Shown: positions 1 to 8,618, counted from the stretch's first letter. The stretch: 64,000 bases of DNA from Actinoallomurus spadix (GCF_024055725.1 NZ_JAMXMX010000006.1:62001-126000), one strand, 5' to 3'. The notes: generated from the letters alone by a model not told the origin. Made by a program: numbers and translations.

Positions 1-474
1 GCCGTCGATGTGCGCCTCGCTGTCCACGAACGAACCACCGGCCGCCTCGACGTCGGGCGCGAGCGCCGGGTAGGCGCTGGAGGATCGGTTGCCCAGGACA
101 CCCGCCGCGGCGAGGATGAGCGGCCCGTGGCACAGCGCCGCGATCGGCTTGCCCTCGTCGGCGAAGTGCCGGACGATCCGGAGGCACTCGGCGTCGCCGC
201 GGATGTACTCGGGCGCACGACCGCCGGGGATCACGAGCGCGACGTAGTCCGCCGGGTCGACGTCCGCGAACGCCACGTCGGCCGGCCACATGCGACCGAA
301 CTTCTCGGTGTAGGTGTCGAAGCCGTCGACGAAGTCGTGCACGACGAACTGCAGCTTCTTCGCCGTCGGGGCGGCGATGTGCACGTCGTACCCCTCCTCC
401 AGCAGCCGCTGGTAGGGGTACATGACCTCGAGGTCCTCGGCCGCGTCGCCTGTGACGATCAGCACCTTCGGCAT
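1..474 (-). CDS. DJ-1/PfpI family protein (3' end outside window)
   Basis: The minus-strand frame is open from an ATG at 474 to the window edge, giving 158 residues with no stop, so the C-terminus is missing. The N-terminus (MPKVLIVTGD, then DLEVMYPY) and the nucleophile elbow IAALCHGP with Cys115 are the hallmarks of the DJ-1/PfpI class I glutamine amidotransferase-like fold. A good Shine-Dalgarno (rc of acctcc, 483-488) lies 8 nt before the ATG. Members act as glyoxalases/deglycases, proteases or stress chaperones; the substrate cannot be told from sequence. It appears to be transcribed alone. Confidence 0.88.
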   Translation of the reverse strand, partial: MPKVLIVTGDAAEDLEVMYPYQRLLEEGYDVHIAAPTAKKLQFVVHDFVDGFDTYTEKFGRMWPADVAFADVDPADYVALVIPGGRAPEYIRGDAECLRIVRHFADEGKPIAALCHGPLILAAAGVLGNRSSSAYPALAPDVEAAGGSFVDSEAHIDG

Positions 475-606
475 GGTGCAGCACCTCCGTGACTGTGGGG
501 AAACACCGTACGACCGATCGTGTACGGCCCAGCTCACAGCGTCAACACCGGAGTTTCCACCCGCCGGAAAAAAGGACATTCCGCACCCAGATGGCGCTAC
601 GGGGCG

Positions 607-966
607 TCACACGATGACCAGATCACGCGCTTTGGTCATCTCCACGTGGTCAGGCTGCTCGTTGACGGTCGGCCACCCTGGCGTGGCCCCACCGGCAGCA
701 TGGATCGCGGTGCGGGTGATGTCCAACGCACGCTGCAGCACCTTCGCCGGCTCAACCGCGTCCAGGATGAGCAGGTCGACTGTGAGGGTGCCCGCCGTCG
801 CGTCGGTGCTGACGGTCGAGTCGGTGAAGTCAGCGTTGCACTGCTCCAGATCGAGCAGCGCTCCCATCAACTGCTCCCCATGGGCGTGCAACTCGTCCTG
901 GCCGGTCCCTGGCGCCAGGTCCAGCGTGAACAGGAGGGAGAGGAAAGTAGCTCGCCTCGCGCTCAT
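607..966 (-). CDS. conserved-looking hypothetical protein, 119 aa
   Basis: An ATG-started frame of 119 residues with normal high-GC codon use and no signal peptide or membrane segment. The central part alternates strand and helix (DFTDSTVSTD, then TLTVDLLILD, then VLQRALDITRTAIHAAG) and looks like a small alpha/beta sandwich resembling unannotated actinomycete cytosolic proteins. I do not recognise a family. It sits between pfpI and nadR on the same strand, separated from each by 130-160 bp, so it is probably monocistronic. Confidence 0.6.
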   Translation of the reverse strand: MSARRATFLSLLFTLDLAPGTGQDELHAHGEQLMGALLDLEQCNADFTDSTVSTDATAGTLTVDLLILDAVEPAKVLQRALDITRTAIHAAGGATPGWPTVNEQPDHVEMTKARDLVIV

Positions 967-1125
967 GACTCCTCCCGCACCCGTCGCTTGAGTGTACGTA
1001 CCCGGCTCAGGGGTTGCTCAGCCCTCACCGCAGGGCCAACGCCCAGGACACGTTCTTAGCACCGATAGTCGGTGAGTGACTGATCCACCACTGACCGCAA
1101 TCGGTCAGGTTGCAGGTGGATGAAG

Positions 1126-2232
1126 TCAGAGGGGGTCGGTGAAGGTCCAGCCCTTGTCGAGAAGGGCGTCGACGGCGGCGACGGCGGTGGCGAGGCGGTC
1201 CTCGTGGGGCCCGGTCGCGACGACGTACGGCAGGCCACGCCGGTCGAGCTCCTCGCGGAACCGTGCCGCCATCGCCTCCCGGATCGACTCGCCGTCACGC
1301 CAGCCGTCCTGTTCGAACGGCACGCCGGCGGTGTCCGTGAGGATCCACAGGTCGTGGCGGGCGCGCTCGTGCAGGCGTTCGACGTCGGGAGACGGCGCGC
1401 CGAGGTAGCGCTCGTGCCACAAGGACGTGGCGAACGCGTCGGTGTCGCAGATGAGCAACGGCGAGCCCGAACGGGCGGCCGCGTCCTCCAGGGCGAGATG
1501 CCGCTCGGCGATCAGGGTGAACTCCTCCGGTGACCAGCCGAGGTCGCCGATCCACAGCTCCGGGTCGGTCCGCCGGGCAGCGGCCAGCTTCTCCTCGCAG
1601 TACAGGCGCCCGTACTCCGGCACCCACCGGGTCGCCGCCCACACGCCGCCGCGCGCGGAGTAGTGCGCGGCCAGGGCCCGGCTGAGCGTCGTGGTGCCGG
1701 AGGACTCGGCGCCGAGGACGACGACGCGCCGGGCGAGGTACGCGCGCACGGCGGGCGTGAGCCACTCCCAGCAGGCGACGGGGTCACGGCGCACGGCGGT
1801 GCCGCTCACGGGGAACCGGTCGCGCGGCGGGTCGACGGGGACGTGCGCGGCGGAGAACCGGCGGGCGAGTTCGGGGCCGTACTCCTCGGAGCTGAACACC
1901 GCGTCGACCGGCGGCAGGCCGAGCGCGCCGACGCCGTGCCCGGACGCCGCGTCCAGCGCCGTACGGAACGCGGCCACGTGCGCCGCCCAGATCTCGTCGG
2001 AGTCGTAGTCGACCTCGACGTCGTCCATGACCGGGACGATCTCGACGTGGGGCTGAGGGTGGCGTTCCCGGAGCCAGGCCGCGCGCAGGGCCAGGGGGAT
2101 GCTCTCCGCGGTCGAGGCGGCCACCACGACGGTGACGCGGGCGCAGGCGACCGCGGCCGTGTCGATGAGGTGGTGGTGACCCGCGTGCGGTGGATAGAAC
2201 TTTCCGATGACCAGCCCGTGGTGGTACGTCAT
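1126..2232 (-). CDS. nadR: NadR-like bifunctional NMN adenylyltransferase / ribosylnicotinamide kinase
   Basis: 368 aa. The N-terminal half is a cytidylyltransferase-like nucleotidyltransferase: GKFYPPHAGH (residues 10-19, HxGH motif) and VSGTAVR (142-148, ISxTxxR-type motif), for NMN + ATP to NAD. The C-terminal half carries a P-loop-like GAESSGTTTL (174-183) followed by a kinase domain. The Walker A lysine is replaced by Thr180, unusual for a kinase, though I recall similar variants in actinobacterial relatives (unverified). The ATG at 2232 overlaps the pnuC stop (ATGA), so the pair is translationally coupled: PnuC imports nicotinamide riboside or NMN and this enzyme converts it to NAD. An upstream in-frame extension exists but would run through pnuC. 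Confidence 0.88.
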   Translation of the reverse strand: MTYHHGLVIGKFYPPHAGHHHLIDTAAVACARVTVVVAASTAESIPLALRAAWLRERHPQPHVEIVPVMDDVEVDYDSDEIWAAHVAAFRTALDAASGHGVGALGLPPVDAVFSSEEYGPELARRFSAAHVPVDPPRDRFPVSGTAVRRDPVACWEWLTPAVRAYLARRVVVLGAESSGTTTLSRALAAHYSARGGVWAATRWVPEYGRLYCEEKLAAARRTDPELWIGDLGWSPEEFTLIAERHLALEDAAARSGSPLLICDTDAFATSLWHERYLGAPSPDVERLHERARHDLWILTDTAGVPFEQDGWRDGESIREAMAARFREELDRRGLPYVVATGPHEDRLATAVAAVDALLDKGWTFTDPL

Positions 2233-2879
2233 GGGGCCACCGGAGTGGCCGCGGTCCGCCGCCGCGTCCAGTCCTTCCGCCAGGCGAGCAGCCCGGCGAC
2301 GCACAGCGCGAGGAAGACGACGTAGAGGGCGCTGGTCAGGTAGAGGTGCTTGTAGGCGTACAGCGGAATGTAGATCAGGTCCGCGCTGATCCACAGCCAC
2401 CAGGACTCCAGCAGCTTGCGGCTCTGGCCGTACGTCGCCGCCAGCGAGATGGCGGTGGTCAGCGCGTCCCAGAAGGGGACGGTCGAGTCGGTGTAGGTGC
2501 TCAGCACCCACGTCAGCAGGCCGGTGGCCGCGAGGCCGGCGGCGGCGATCCCGGCCCACTCGGCACGTGAGGTGCGCTGGACGACGCGTTCAGCGTGTCC
2601 CTGCCCGCCGTACAGCCACTCCCACCAGCCCCACACCTGCAGGACGACGTAGACGGCCTGCAGGCCGGCGTCGGCGTACAGGCCGCCGTCCAGGAAGATC
2701 AGGCCGAGCAGGACGACGTTCGCGATGCCGACCGGCCAGTTGGCGATGTGCTGGCGGACGACGAGCCAGACGTTGATCGCTCCGGTGACGAACCCGAGGA
2801 CCTCGGCCCAGCTCGTCGGCGTGCCGCCGAGGGTGACGGCGGGTTCCAGCAGCGGCCCCAGCAGGCTGTGCAGCGACAA
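2229..2879 (-). CDS. pnuC: PnuC-type nicotinamide riboside transporter
   Basis: 216 aa, strongly hydrophobic with about seven membrane segments and the PnuC signature region (WPVGIANVVLLGLIF, then YVVLQVWGWWEW and the late YIPLYAYKHLYLTSALY). The start is a TTG at 2879 with an AGGAG (2889-2893) 9 nt upstream; the nearby ATG is in another frame. The last codons overlap the nadR-like start (4-nt ATGA overlap). The transporter works by facilitated diffusion, with metabolic trapping by the downstream kinase. It is divergent from the secreted protein at 3121. Confidence 0.88.
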   Translation of the reverse strand: MSLHSLLGPLLEPAVTLGGTPTSWAEVLGFVTGAINVWLVVRQHIANWPVGIANVVLLGLIFLDGGLYADAGLQAVYVVLQVWGWWEWLYGGQGHAERVVQRTSRAEWAGIAAAGLAATGLLTWVLSTYTDSTVPFWDALTTAISLAATYGQSRKLLESWWLWISADLIYIPLYAYKHLYLTSALYVVFLALCVAGLLAWRKDWTRRRTAATPVAP

Positions 2880-2987
2880 TCCGGCATGCTCCTGTGGTCA
2901 GACGACGGCCAGCAGAACCCTACATGTCCGGTTCGCGGCACTAGCACATCGGCAGGGGCGGCCATAGGGACACGAGGACCAATTCCC

Positions 2988-3011
2988 GTCCCCGGAGGAG
3001 GGTACGGGGAC
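2988..3011 (+). promoter_or_regulatory. hairpin in the 5' leader region of the 3121 gene
   Basis: The 240-bp divergent region between pnuC and the 3121 gene contains GTCCCCG (2988-2994) pairing with CGGGGAC (3005-3011) around a 10-nt purine-rich loop. It may be part of a structured leader; I could not match it to a named riboswitch. Confidence 0.3.
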
Positions 3012-3120
3012 TCAATTTCTGCGCCGTGTCTTTTCCACGACGGCTCGGCGTTGGTAATTTCTCTGCGGCCGCCGATCTCTTTCGGAGCGGCATCTCCCCC
3101 CATTCCAAGGAGAATTCGTC

Positions 3121-3531
3121 ATGCATCTGCGCAGGTCCATCGTTGCCGCCGCGGTCGCGGGCACCGCACTGTCCTGCATGGCGGGCACCGCCGAGGCGGC
3201 GGCGTCCAAGCCGCCGGTCGTCAAGCCCTTCAAGGCCTACGGCCCGGTCAAGGCGAAGCAGAAGGTGACCGGAACGGTCAGGGTCACGTCGTACACGTCG
3301 GTGAAGTGGAAGGCGACCAACAAGACCTTCAATTCGAAGACCGGCAAGGGGAGCATCAAGGTGGTCTTCACCGCCTTCACCCCGACCGGAAATCAGAAAA
3401 TGATCAGGGAGTACACGGTGAAGGCCTCGCGCTCCGGGCAGTTCGCGTACCCGGCACCGCTCAAGAAGCTTTCCGTGCAGGTCTGGCAGGGCAAGAAGCA
3501 CGGCGCGCGGGTGCCGATCCTCGGCAAGTGA
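3121..3531 (+). CDS. small secreted basic protein
   Basis: 136 aa with a clear Sec signal peptide (MHLRRSIVAAAVAG...AEAAAS, predicted cleavage near residue 25-27). The mature part is Lys- and Thr-rich with alternating short strands (KVTGTVRVTSYTSVKW), suggesting a small beta-sandwich exported to the wall or medium. There are no cysteines in the mature region. A strong AAGGAG (3107-3112) precedes the ATG. The family is unknown to me. The gene is divergent from pnuC and is followed by a 30-bp tandem repeat array. Confidence 0.75.
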   Translation: MHLRRSIVAAAVAGTALSCMAGTAEAAASKPPVVKPFKAYGPVKAKQKVTGTVRVTSYTSVKWKATNKTFNSKTGKGSIKVVFTAFTPTGNQKMIREYTVKASRSGQFAYPAPLKKLSVQVWQGKKHGARVPILGK

Positions 3532-3553
3532 CCTGATCTCGGTGTCAGGGCCC

Positions 3554-3703
3554 GGCCGCCGGCGGCATCCGGCACCGGGCCCCGGCACCGGCGGCGTCCG
3601 GCGCCGGCTCCGCGTCACGGGCGCGGTCCGGCGCCGGGTCCGCGGCACCGGCGCGGTCCGGTGCCGGATCAGCGCCACCGGCGAGGTCCGGGCCCGTGGT
3701 CAG
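3554..3703. repeat. degenerate 30-bp tandem repeat, five copies
   Basis: Five consecutive 30-nt units start at 3554, 3584, 3614, 3644 and 3674. Each has the core (g)gcaccggcgcggtccgg followed by a ccgg-type ending; copies differ at several positions. The array fills the whole space between two convergent genes and its last unit runs over the stop codon of the PIG-L gene (3700-3702). Because 30 nt is a multiple of three, both strands read as a 10-residue Arg/Pro/Thr repeat, but no start signal supports translation. Each unit can form GC-rich hairpins, so it may act as a bidirectional terminator. Confidence 0.85.
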
Positions 3704-4515
3704 CGGAGGCCGACGAACAGGTCGTCCTCCAGATCGGGGGCGGGAACGGTGCTGAAGCGGCGCAGGAAGGTCTCGCGGCCGAGCATCCGGCGCTGCACCT
3801 CGTCGGGCAGGCCCAGCGTGAAGCCGGTGTCGGCCTGGCTGGCATGGGCCTTCAGCGCCTTGATCTTGCGCTCGAAGTACGCGGAGACCTCCACGACGGT
3901 GGTGATCTCCTCGTCCGGCGTCCCGAAGTCCTCCGGGACCTCGAACTCACCCATGTCGACACCGGTGCCGCGCAGGTGGTCCATCATCTCGGTGAGGAAG
4001 GACCGGGGGACGGCGCTGTAATAGAACTTGCGGGGGATGCCCGTCCTTTCCGCGGCGGCGACCGCGATCCGGTGGGCCTGGATGTGGTCGGGGTGCCCGT
4101 AGTTGCCGTTCTCGTCGTAGGTCACCACGACCTGGGGGCGGTACCTCTCCATCAGTTCGGCGAGCCGGCCGGCCGACTCCTCCAGGGGGACGTTGGCGAA
4201 CACCCGGGCGTCGGCGTTGGCCTCCCAGCCCGCCATTCCCGAGTCGGGGTAGCCGAGCAGTTCGACGTGGTCGATGGCCAGGTGGGTGACGGACTCCCTG
4301 AGCTCCTCGAGCCGCAGACGGCTCACCTCGGCCAGGTCGTGCCCCGACTCGCCGGGCTTGACCCCGCCGGGTCCGTCGCCCTGCTCCCCGTTCGTACAGG
4401 TCACGAGGACCGTACGGACGCCCTCCTCGGCGTACCGCGCGAAGACACCGCCCGTGCCGAGCACCTCGTCATCCGGGTGGGCGTGCACGGCCATCAGTGT
4501 GAGTTCGGGATTCAT
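3700..4515 (-). CDS. PIG-L family deacetylase (MshB/Mca-like)
   Basis: 271 aa. The N-terminal AVHAHPDDE and the later GHPDHIQAHR are the zinc-binding motifs of the GlcNAc-PI de-N-acetylase family, which includes MshB and the mycothiol S-conjugate amidase Mca. TNGEQGDGPGG and ELLGYPDSGM are also typical. Likely role: hydrolysis of an N-acetyl-glucosaminyl or mycothiol-conjugate amide in the cytoplasm; it is shorter than classical Mca, so an MSH role is inference. ATG 4515 is preferred (GGGGA 5-9 nt upstream) over ATG 4527, which has no Shine-Dalgarno. It converges on the repeat array. Confidence 0.86.
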   Translation of the reverse strand: MNPELTLMAVHAHPDDEVLGTGGVFARYAEEGVRTVLVTCTNGEQGDGPGGVKPGESGHDLAEVSRLRLEELRESVTHLAIDHVELLGYPDSGMAGWEANADARVFANVPLEESAGRLAELMERYRPQVVVTYDENGNYGHPDHIQAHRIAVAAAERTGIPRKFYYSAVPRSFLTEMMDHLRGTGVDMGEFEVPEDFGTPDEEITTVVEVSAYFERKIKALKAHASQADTGFTLGLPDEVQRRMLGRETFLRRFSTVPAPDLEDDLFVGLR

Positions 4516-4548
4516 GATCCCCAGCATGCACGCCCGCGTGCCGTGCGG

Positions 4549-4776
4549 TCAGCGGGAACGGCGACGGCGACGGCGTCGCCAGATCTTCGCGCACTCGGCG
4601 CAGGTGTCCGGGGGAGGCGCGGACGTGGACTCTCCGCGCACGGTCATGACCGCGCCGCAGTAGGCGACCACCGTGGTCCCGGCGGGCCGGGCGGGCGGCG
4701 GGTAGCCGTGAGTGACCTCCTCGTCGCCGGTGCCCTCGGGCCTCAGCGCGAGCTCTGTCGAGGATCTCGGCGTCAC
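4549..4776 (-). CDS. small Cys-containing, arginine-tailed hypothetical protein
   Basis: 75 aa. A central Tyr-Cys-Gly (YCGAVMTV) and a later CAEC pair separated by about 17 residues look like a minimal zinc ribbon as in short DUF3039-like actinobacterial proteins; the chain ends in nine basic residues (WRRRRRRRSR). Codon use fits the genome. Start ATG at 4776. It lies upstream of the PIG-L gene in the same direction with a 33-bp gap. Function unknown; nucleic-acid binding through the tail is conjecture. Confidence 0.55.
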   Translation of the reverse strand: MTPRSSTELALRPEGTGDEEVTHGYPPPARPAGTTVVAYCGAVMTVRGESTSAPPPDTCAECAKIWRRRRRRRSR

Positions 4777-4947
4777 TCCTCAACGGTACGACGCGACGCC
4801 CCGAACATCCCGATGAGGGGCGGAACAGGTGTCGCCTACCGTAACGACTGACCGGATCCGGCCTTCGAGTCCCCTGCGTCCCATTTGCGGCTTGAGTGCA
4901 GCGACTGCGAGCATGCTCCTTTCCCCCCAATCACACCAGGAGTCCGC

Positions 4948-5901
4948 ATGCATTTCAGCGCGCGCCTGGCCGCCGCCACCGCCGCGGGGGCCCTGATCTC
5001 CTCCCTTCCCCTCACCGCCCCGGGCGCCTTCGCGGCCACGCCGTCGCCCGGGACCGCACCCGCCGTCACGGCCGCCGCCTCCGCGCCGTCCGGCGTCTCG
5101 GCGAAGGGCGCCTACATCTACGACGCGTCCAAGGGCAAGAAGCTCTGGGGCCGCGCGACGACGACGAAGCGCCCCATCGGCAGCATGACCAAGGTCATGA
5201 CCGCGCTCGTCGTGATCCGCGCCGGCCACCTCGACCGCACGGTCACCATCAAGAAGTCCTACGTCGACCACGTCAAGAACAACGACGCCTCGTCCGCCTA
5301 CCTGAAGGCCGGCGACAAGGTGACCGTCCGGCAGCTGCTGACCGCCATGATGCTGCCCTCCGGCTGCGACGCGGCGTACGCCCTCGCCGACGTGTACGGC
5401 CCCGGGCAGACGAAGTTCATCGCCAAGATGAACAAGACCGCCAAGTCGCTCGGCATGACGAGCACCTACTTCCGGACGGCCGACGGGCTGCCGACCTCCT
5501 CCCACAAGGAGGGGTACTCCACGCCGAGCAACGTCATCAAGCTGGCGAAGAAGGCGATGGCGAGCTCGACGTTCCGGTCGGTCGTGGCCGCGAAGACGTA
5601 CAAGCTGTCCAAGACCAGCCACCACCACGCCTACACCTGGACCAACACCAACCTGCTCCTCGGCTCCTACAGCGGCACGATCGGCATCAAGACCGGCCAC
5701 ACCGACGGCGCCGGGTACTGCCTGCTGTTCGCGGCCAAGCGCGGCGGCCGTACGATCTACGGCCTCGTCCTGAACAGCACGACCACCGACCCGAACCGTC
5801 GCTTCAAGGACGCCGCGAAGATGCTCGACTGGGCGTACGGCACCAAGTCCGCCGCGCGGCTTCGCCTGCAGTCCGTACGACCGGGACCGCAGACGGACTG
5901 A
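4948..5901 (+). CDS. dacC: D-alanyl-D-alanine carboxypeptidase (low-MW PBP, exported)
   Basis: 317 aa with a Sec signal peptide ending near residue 30 (GAFAATPSPG). Serine penicilloyl-transferase motifs: SMTK (Ser79, Lys82), SGC (138-140, in place of the usual SxN, giving SGCDAAYALAD) and KTG (248-250). It trims the terminal D-Ala of peptidoglycan stem peptides outside the membrane. No C-terminal amphipathic anchor is seen, so it may be freely secreted. An upstream in-frame ATG at 4885 exists, but AGGAG sits 7 nt before 4948 and only this start gives a proper signal peptide. The gene symbol is by similarity class only. Confidence 0.9.
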   Translation: MHFSARLAAATAAGALISSLPLTAPGAFAATPSPGTAPAVTAAASAPSGVSAKGAYIYDASKGKKLWGRATTTKRPIGSMTKVMTALVVIRAGHLDRTVTIKKSYVDHVKNNDASSAYLKAGDKVTVRQLLTAMMLPSGCDAAYALADVYGPGQTKFIAKMNKTAKSLGMTSTYFRTADGLPTSSHKEGYSTPSNVIKLAKKAMASSTFRSVVAAKTYKLSKTSHHHAYTWTNTNLLLGSYSGTIGIKTGHTDGAGYCLLFAAKRGGRTIYGLVLNSTTTDPNRRFKDAAKMLDWAYGTKSAARLRLQSVRPGPQTD

Positions 5902-5913
5902 CACACTTGACCC

Positions 5914-7677
5914 ATGGGTGACGACGAACGCTGGAAGGCCCGCTTCCGGGCCGCTCGGGTGAGCCTGCCCGGCTGGGCGCACGACGCGCCGCACCGCTCG
6001 GTGTACCGCTCGAACGCCACGGGCACGTGGGAGATCTACGCCTGGGACCGCACGACGGGCGACCGCCGGCAGGTCACCGACCGGCCGAACGGCACCTGGA
6101 TGGGCGGCGTCGATCCGACCGGCGAGTGGATCTGGTGGTTCTCCGACACCGACGGCGACGAGTTCGGGGTGTGGCGGCGCCTGCCGTTCGGCGGCGGGCC
6201 GGACGAGCCCGCCGTTCCCGGCCTGGAGCCGTCCTACCCCGCCGGGCTGTCGGTGGGCTCCAGCGGCCTCGCCGTCGTCGGTCGGTCCACGGACGGCGGC
6301 ACGACCATCCACGTGTCCCGCCCGGGGGCCGACCCGTACGTCCTGTACTCGCACGCCGAGGACGCGTACGCCGTCGGCCTGTCCAAGGACGAGTCGCTCA
6401 TCGCGATCAACCACAGCGAGCACGGCGACAGCCGGCACATGGCGCTGCGGATCGTCCGGACCGACGGGGAGACCGTCGCCGACCTGTGGGACGGCCCGGG
6501 CAAGGGGCTCGGCGGGCTGGCGTTCTCGCCCGTCCCCGGCGACCAGCGGCTGCTCGTCGAGCATGAGCGCCGTGGCAAGCCCGAGCCGCTGCTGTGGGAC
6601 CCGGTGAGCGGCGGTGTCCAGGAGATCACCCTGGACCTGCCCGGTGAGATCGGCGCGGACTGGTACCCCGACGGGTCCGCGCTGCTGATCTCGCACTCCC
6701 ACCACGCTCGCGACGAGCTCTACCGGTACGACCTGGCGAGCGGCGAGCTGACCAGGATCGACACGCCGCGCGGCGTGATCGGCGGCGCCACCGCGCGCCC
6801 GGACGGCACCGTCGAGTTCTCCTGGTCGTCGTCGGCGTCGCCGCCGGTGATCCGGTCCACGAGCGGCGAGGTCGTGCTGACCCCGCCGGGCCCGCCCGCG
6901 CCCGGGTCCGTCCCGGTCGAGGACGCCTGGGTGCCCGGCCCGGGCGGGGACATCCACGCCCTGATCTGCAAGCCGGAGGGGCCGGGCCCGTACCCGACGG
7001 TCTTCGACGTCCACGGCGGACCGACCGCCTACGACGCCGACTCGTTCTCGCCGGACGCCGCGGCGTGGGTGGACCACGGGTTCGCCGTCGTCCGCGTCAA
7101 CTACCGCGGGTCCACCGGCTACGGCAGCGCCTGGCGCGACGCCATCGAGGGCCGCCCCGGGCTGACCGAGCTGGAGGACATCAAGGCCGTCCGCGACTGG
7201 GCGGTCTCCTCCGGTCTCGCCGACCCGGCGAGGCTCGTGCTCACCGGCGGCTCGTGGGGCGGGTTCATCACCCTGCTCGGCATCGGGGTCCAGCCCGGCG
7301 ACTGGACGGCCGCGATCGGCATCGTCCCGGTCGCCGACTACGTCGCGGCGTACGAGGACGAGATGGAGGCGCTGCAGGCGTTCGACCGGTCGCTGTTCGG
7401 CGGCTCACCGGCCGAGGTGCCCGAGCGGTACGAGGCGTCCTCCCCGATCACGTACGTCGACCGGGTCACCGCCCCGGTGCTGGTCATGGCCGGGGAGAAC
7501 GACCCGCGCTGCCCGATCCGCCAGATCGACAACTACCTGGCCCGTCTCCGGGAGCTGGGCAAGGAGCACGAGGTCTACCGGTACGACGCCGGGCACGGCT
7601 CCCTGGTGGTGGAGGAGCGCATCCGCCAGGTCGCCGCGACCATCGACTTCGCCCGCAAGCACCTCGACCTGACCTGA
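5914..7677 (+). CDS. S9 family peptidase (prolyl oligopeptidase-like)
   Basis: 587 aa. An N-terminal beta-propeller-like region (repeated WD/PDG-type blades, about 20-330) is followed by an alpha/beta-hydrolase domain with catalytic Ser447 in GGSWGG, Asp530 in GENDPRC and His561 in DAGHGS. No signal peptide, so cytoplasmic. It cleaves oligopeptides, often after proline or as an acylaminoacyl-peptidase. It begins only 12 nt after dacC with no Shine-Dalgarno, so coupling or leaderless initiation is possible. It ends at a strong inverted repeat. Confidence 0.92.
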   Translation: MGDDERWKARFRAARVSLPGWAHDAPHRSVYRSNATGTWEIYAWDRTTGDRRQVTDRPNGTWMGGVDPTGEWIWWFSDTDGDEFGVWRRLPFGGGPDEPAVPGLEPSYPAGLSVGSSGLAVVGRSTDGGTTIHVSRPGADPYVLYSHAEDAYAVGLSKDESLIAINHSEHGDSRHMALRIVRTDGETVADLWDGPGKGLGGLAFSPVPGDQRLLVEHERRGKPEPLLWDPVSGGVQEITLDLPGEIGADWYPDGSALLISHSHHARDELYRYDLASGELTRIDTPRGVIGGATARPDGTVEFSWSSSASPPVIRSTSGEVVLTPPGPPAPGSVPVEDAWVPGPGGDIHALICKPEGPGPYPTVFDVHGGPTAYDADSFSPDAAAWVDHGFAVVRVNYRGSTGYGSAWRDAIEGRPGLTELEDIKAVRDWAVSSGLADPARLVLTGGSWGGFITLLGIGVQPGDWTAAIGIVPVADYVAAYEDEMEALQAFDRSLFGGSPAEVPERYEASSPITYVDRVTAPVLVMAGENDPRCPIRQIDNYLARLRELGKEHEVYRYDAGHGSLVVEERIRQVAATIDFARKHLDLT

Positions 7678-7745
7678 GCCCCGGGCCCGCCCGGGAACCC
7701 TGCGGGCCCACGTCACGCGACCCGGCCCCGAGCCGCGGAGCGAGG

Positions 7746-7775
7746 CGGTGGCGTGGGCGGCCGCCCACGCCGCCG
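7746..7775. terminator. inverted repeat between convergent genes
   Basis: A perfect 22-bp palindrome (7750-7771, ggcgtgggcgg and its complement) extended by three more pairs with one mismatch. It lies between the end of the S9 peptidase and the end of the TetR gene, so a bidirectional stop is likely, although there is no U-tract and no loop in the perfect core. Confidence 0.5.
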
Positions 7776-7798
7776 CAGGTCGCGATGGGCAGCCGACG

Positions 7799-8470
7799 TC
7801 ACCGCCGCAGGTCGCGGTAGGTCGCCAGGGCGTCCCGCACGACGCCCCGCATGCCGGGCACCCGGGCGAGGCCGACGAGGCGGTCGATCAGCGGGACCGT
7901 GCGCTCGATCAGCCGGTAGGTCTTGGCCGCGTCCGGCGAGCCGTCGTACACCCAGTGCAGGATCACGCCCATGGAGTAGAGCCACAGCAGCTCGGGCAGG
8001 TCGGCGCGGATCTCCGCGTCGGCCTTGAGCGTGGAGCCGTCCACGACCTCGCGGTAGACGGCGACCGCGGCCTCGCGGATCGGCGCCGACTCCTTGCTGA
8101 ACGGGCTGAGCGGGCTGGTCGGCTCCGCCGCGTACTTGAAGAACTTCCCCGCGAACTCCTTGTACGGCTGGAGCGTGTCGATGCGGGCCCGCATCACTCC
8201 GAGCAACCGCGCGCGGAACTCCCGCTCCCGCGCCAGCACGGCCCGGCACGCCTCGGTATGGTCGTCCTGGGAGTGCTCGTAGTAGAGCTGGATCAGCTCT
8301 TCCTTCGAGGAGAAGTAGTAGTAGGCGTTGCCGACGGACACGCCGGCCTCGGCGGCGATCGCCCGCATCGTCGTCGCCTCGTAGCCACGCTCGCGGAACA
8401 GCCGCAGAGCGGTCTTCGCGATCAGATCTCTCGTCTGCTCGGACTTGGTCGGAGTGGCCACACGCGACAC
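7799..8470 (-). CDS. TetR/AcrR family transcriptional regulator
   Basis: 223 aa. The N-terminal helix-turn-helix (TRDLIAKTALRLFRERGYEATTMRAIAAEAGVSVGNAYYYFSSKEEL in outline) is typical TetR; the C-terminal all-helical half is a ligand-binding domain. A GTG at 8470 is chosen because GGAGGG (rc of 8478-8483) lies exactly 7 nt upstream; the in-frame ATG at 8509 lacks a ribosome site. It is divergent from the M15-like gene, so it may control it or itself; two DnaA-box-like sequences (8502-8510 and about 8524) lie in the shared promoter. Confidence 0.88.
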   Translation of the reverse strand: MSRVATPTKSEQTRDLIAKTALRLFRERGYEATTMRAIAAEAGVSVGNAYYYFSSKEELIQLYYEHSQDDHTEACRAVLAREREFRARLLGVMRARIDTLQPYKEFAGKFFKYAAEPTSPLSPFSKESAPIREAAVAVYREVVDGSTLKADAEIRADLPELLWLYSMGVILHWVYDGSPDAAKTYRLIERTVPLIDRLVGLARVPGMRGVVRDALATYRDLRR

Positions 8471-8618
8471 TGTACGACCCTCCGAGGACCATCCGGGTCC
8501 GTCATCCACAGGCCAGAACTGGGTGTGGATTCCGGCAAGTGGCGCGTCCCTTGCCGGAGTGTCGCGGCCGGCGCGATCAATGCTGCGACTGGCGCATGCG
8601 ACAGTACGGGAGGGCTAC

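Noticed and set aside
2880-3120. named riboswitch (TPP, NAD or c-di-AMP type) in the pnuC/secreted protein leader
   Set aside because: Some hairpins are present but none of the conserved core sequences of these classes could be matched.
3554-3703. CRISPR array
   Set aside because: 30-bp units are directly contiguous with no unique spacers and are degenerate; it is a simple tandem repeat.
4780-7077. 765-codon minus-strand frame
   Set aside because: Antisense of dacC and the S9 peptidase; low-complexity Arg/Gly/Val.
8502-8532. third DnaA-box cluster in the TetR/M15 promoter
   Set aside because: Only one 8/9 box and one weaker inverse copy; not enough to claim a cluster.
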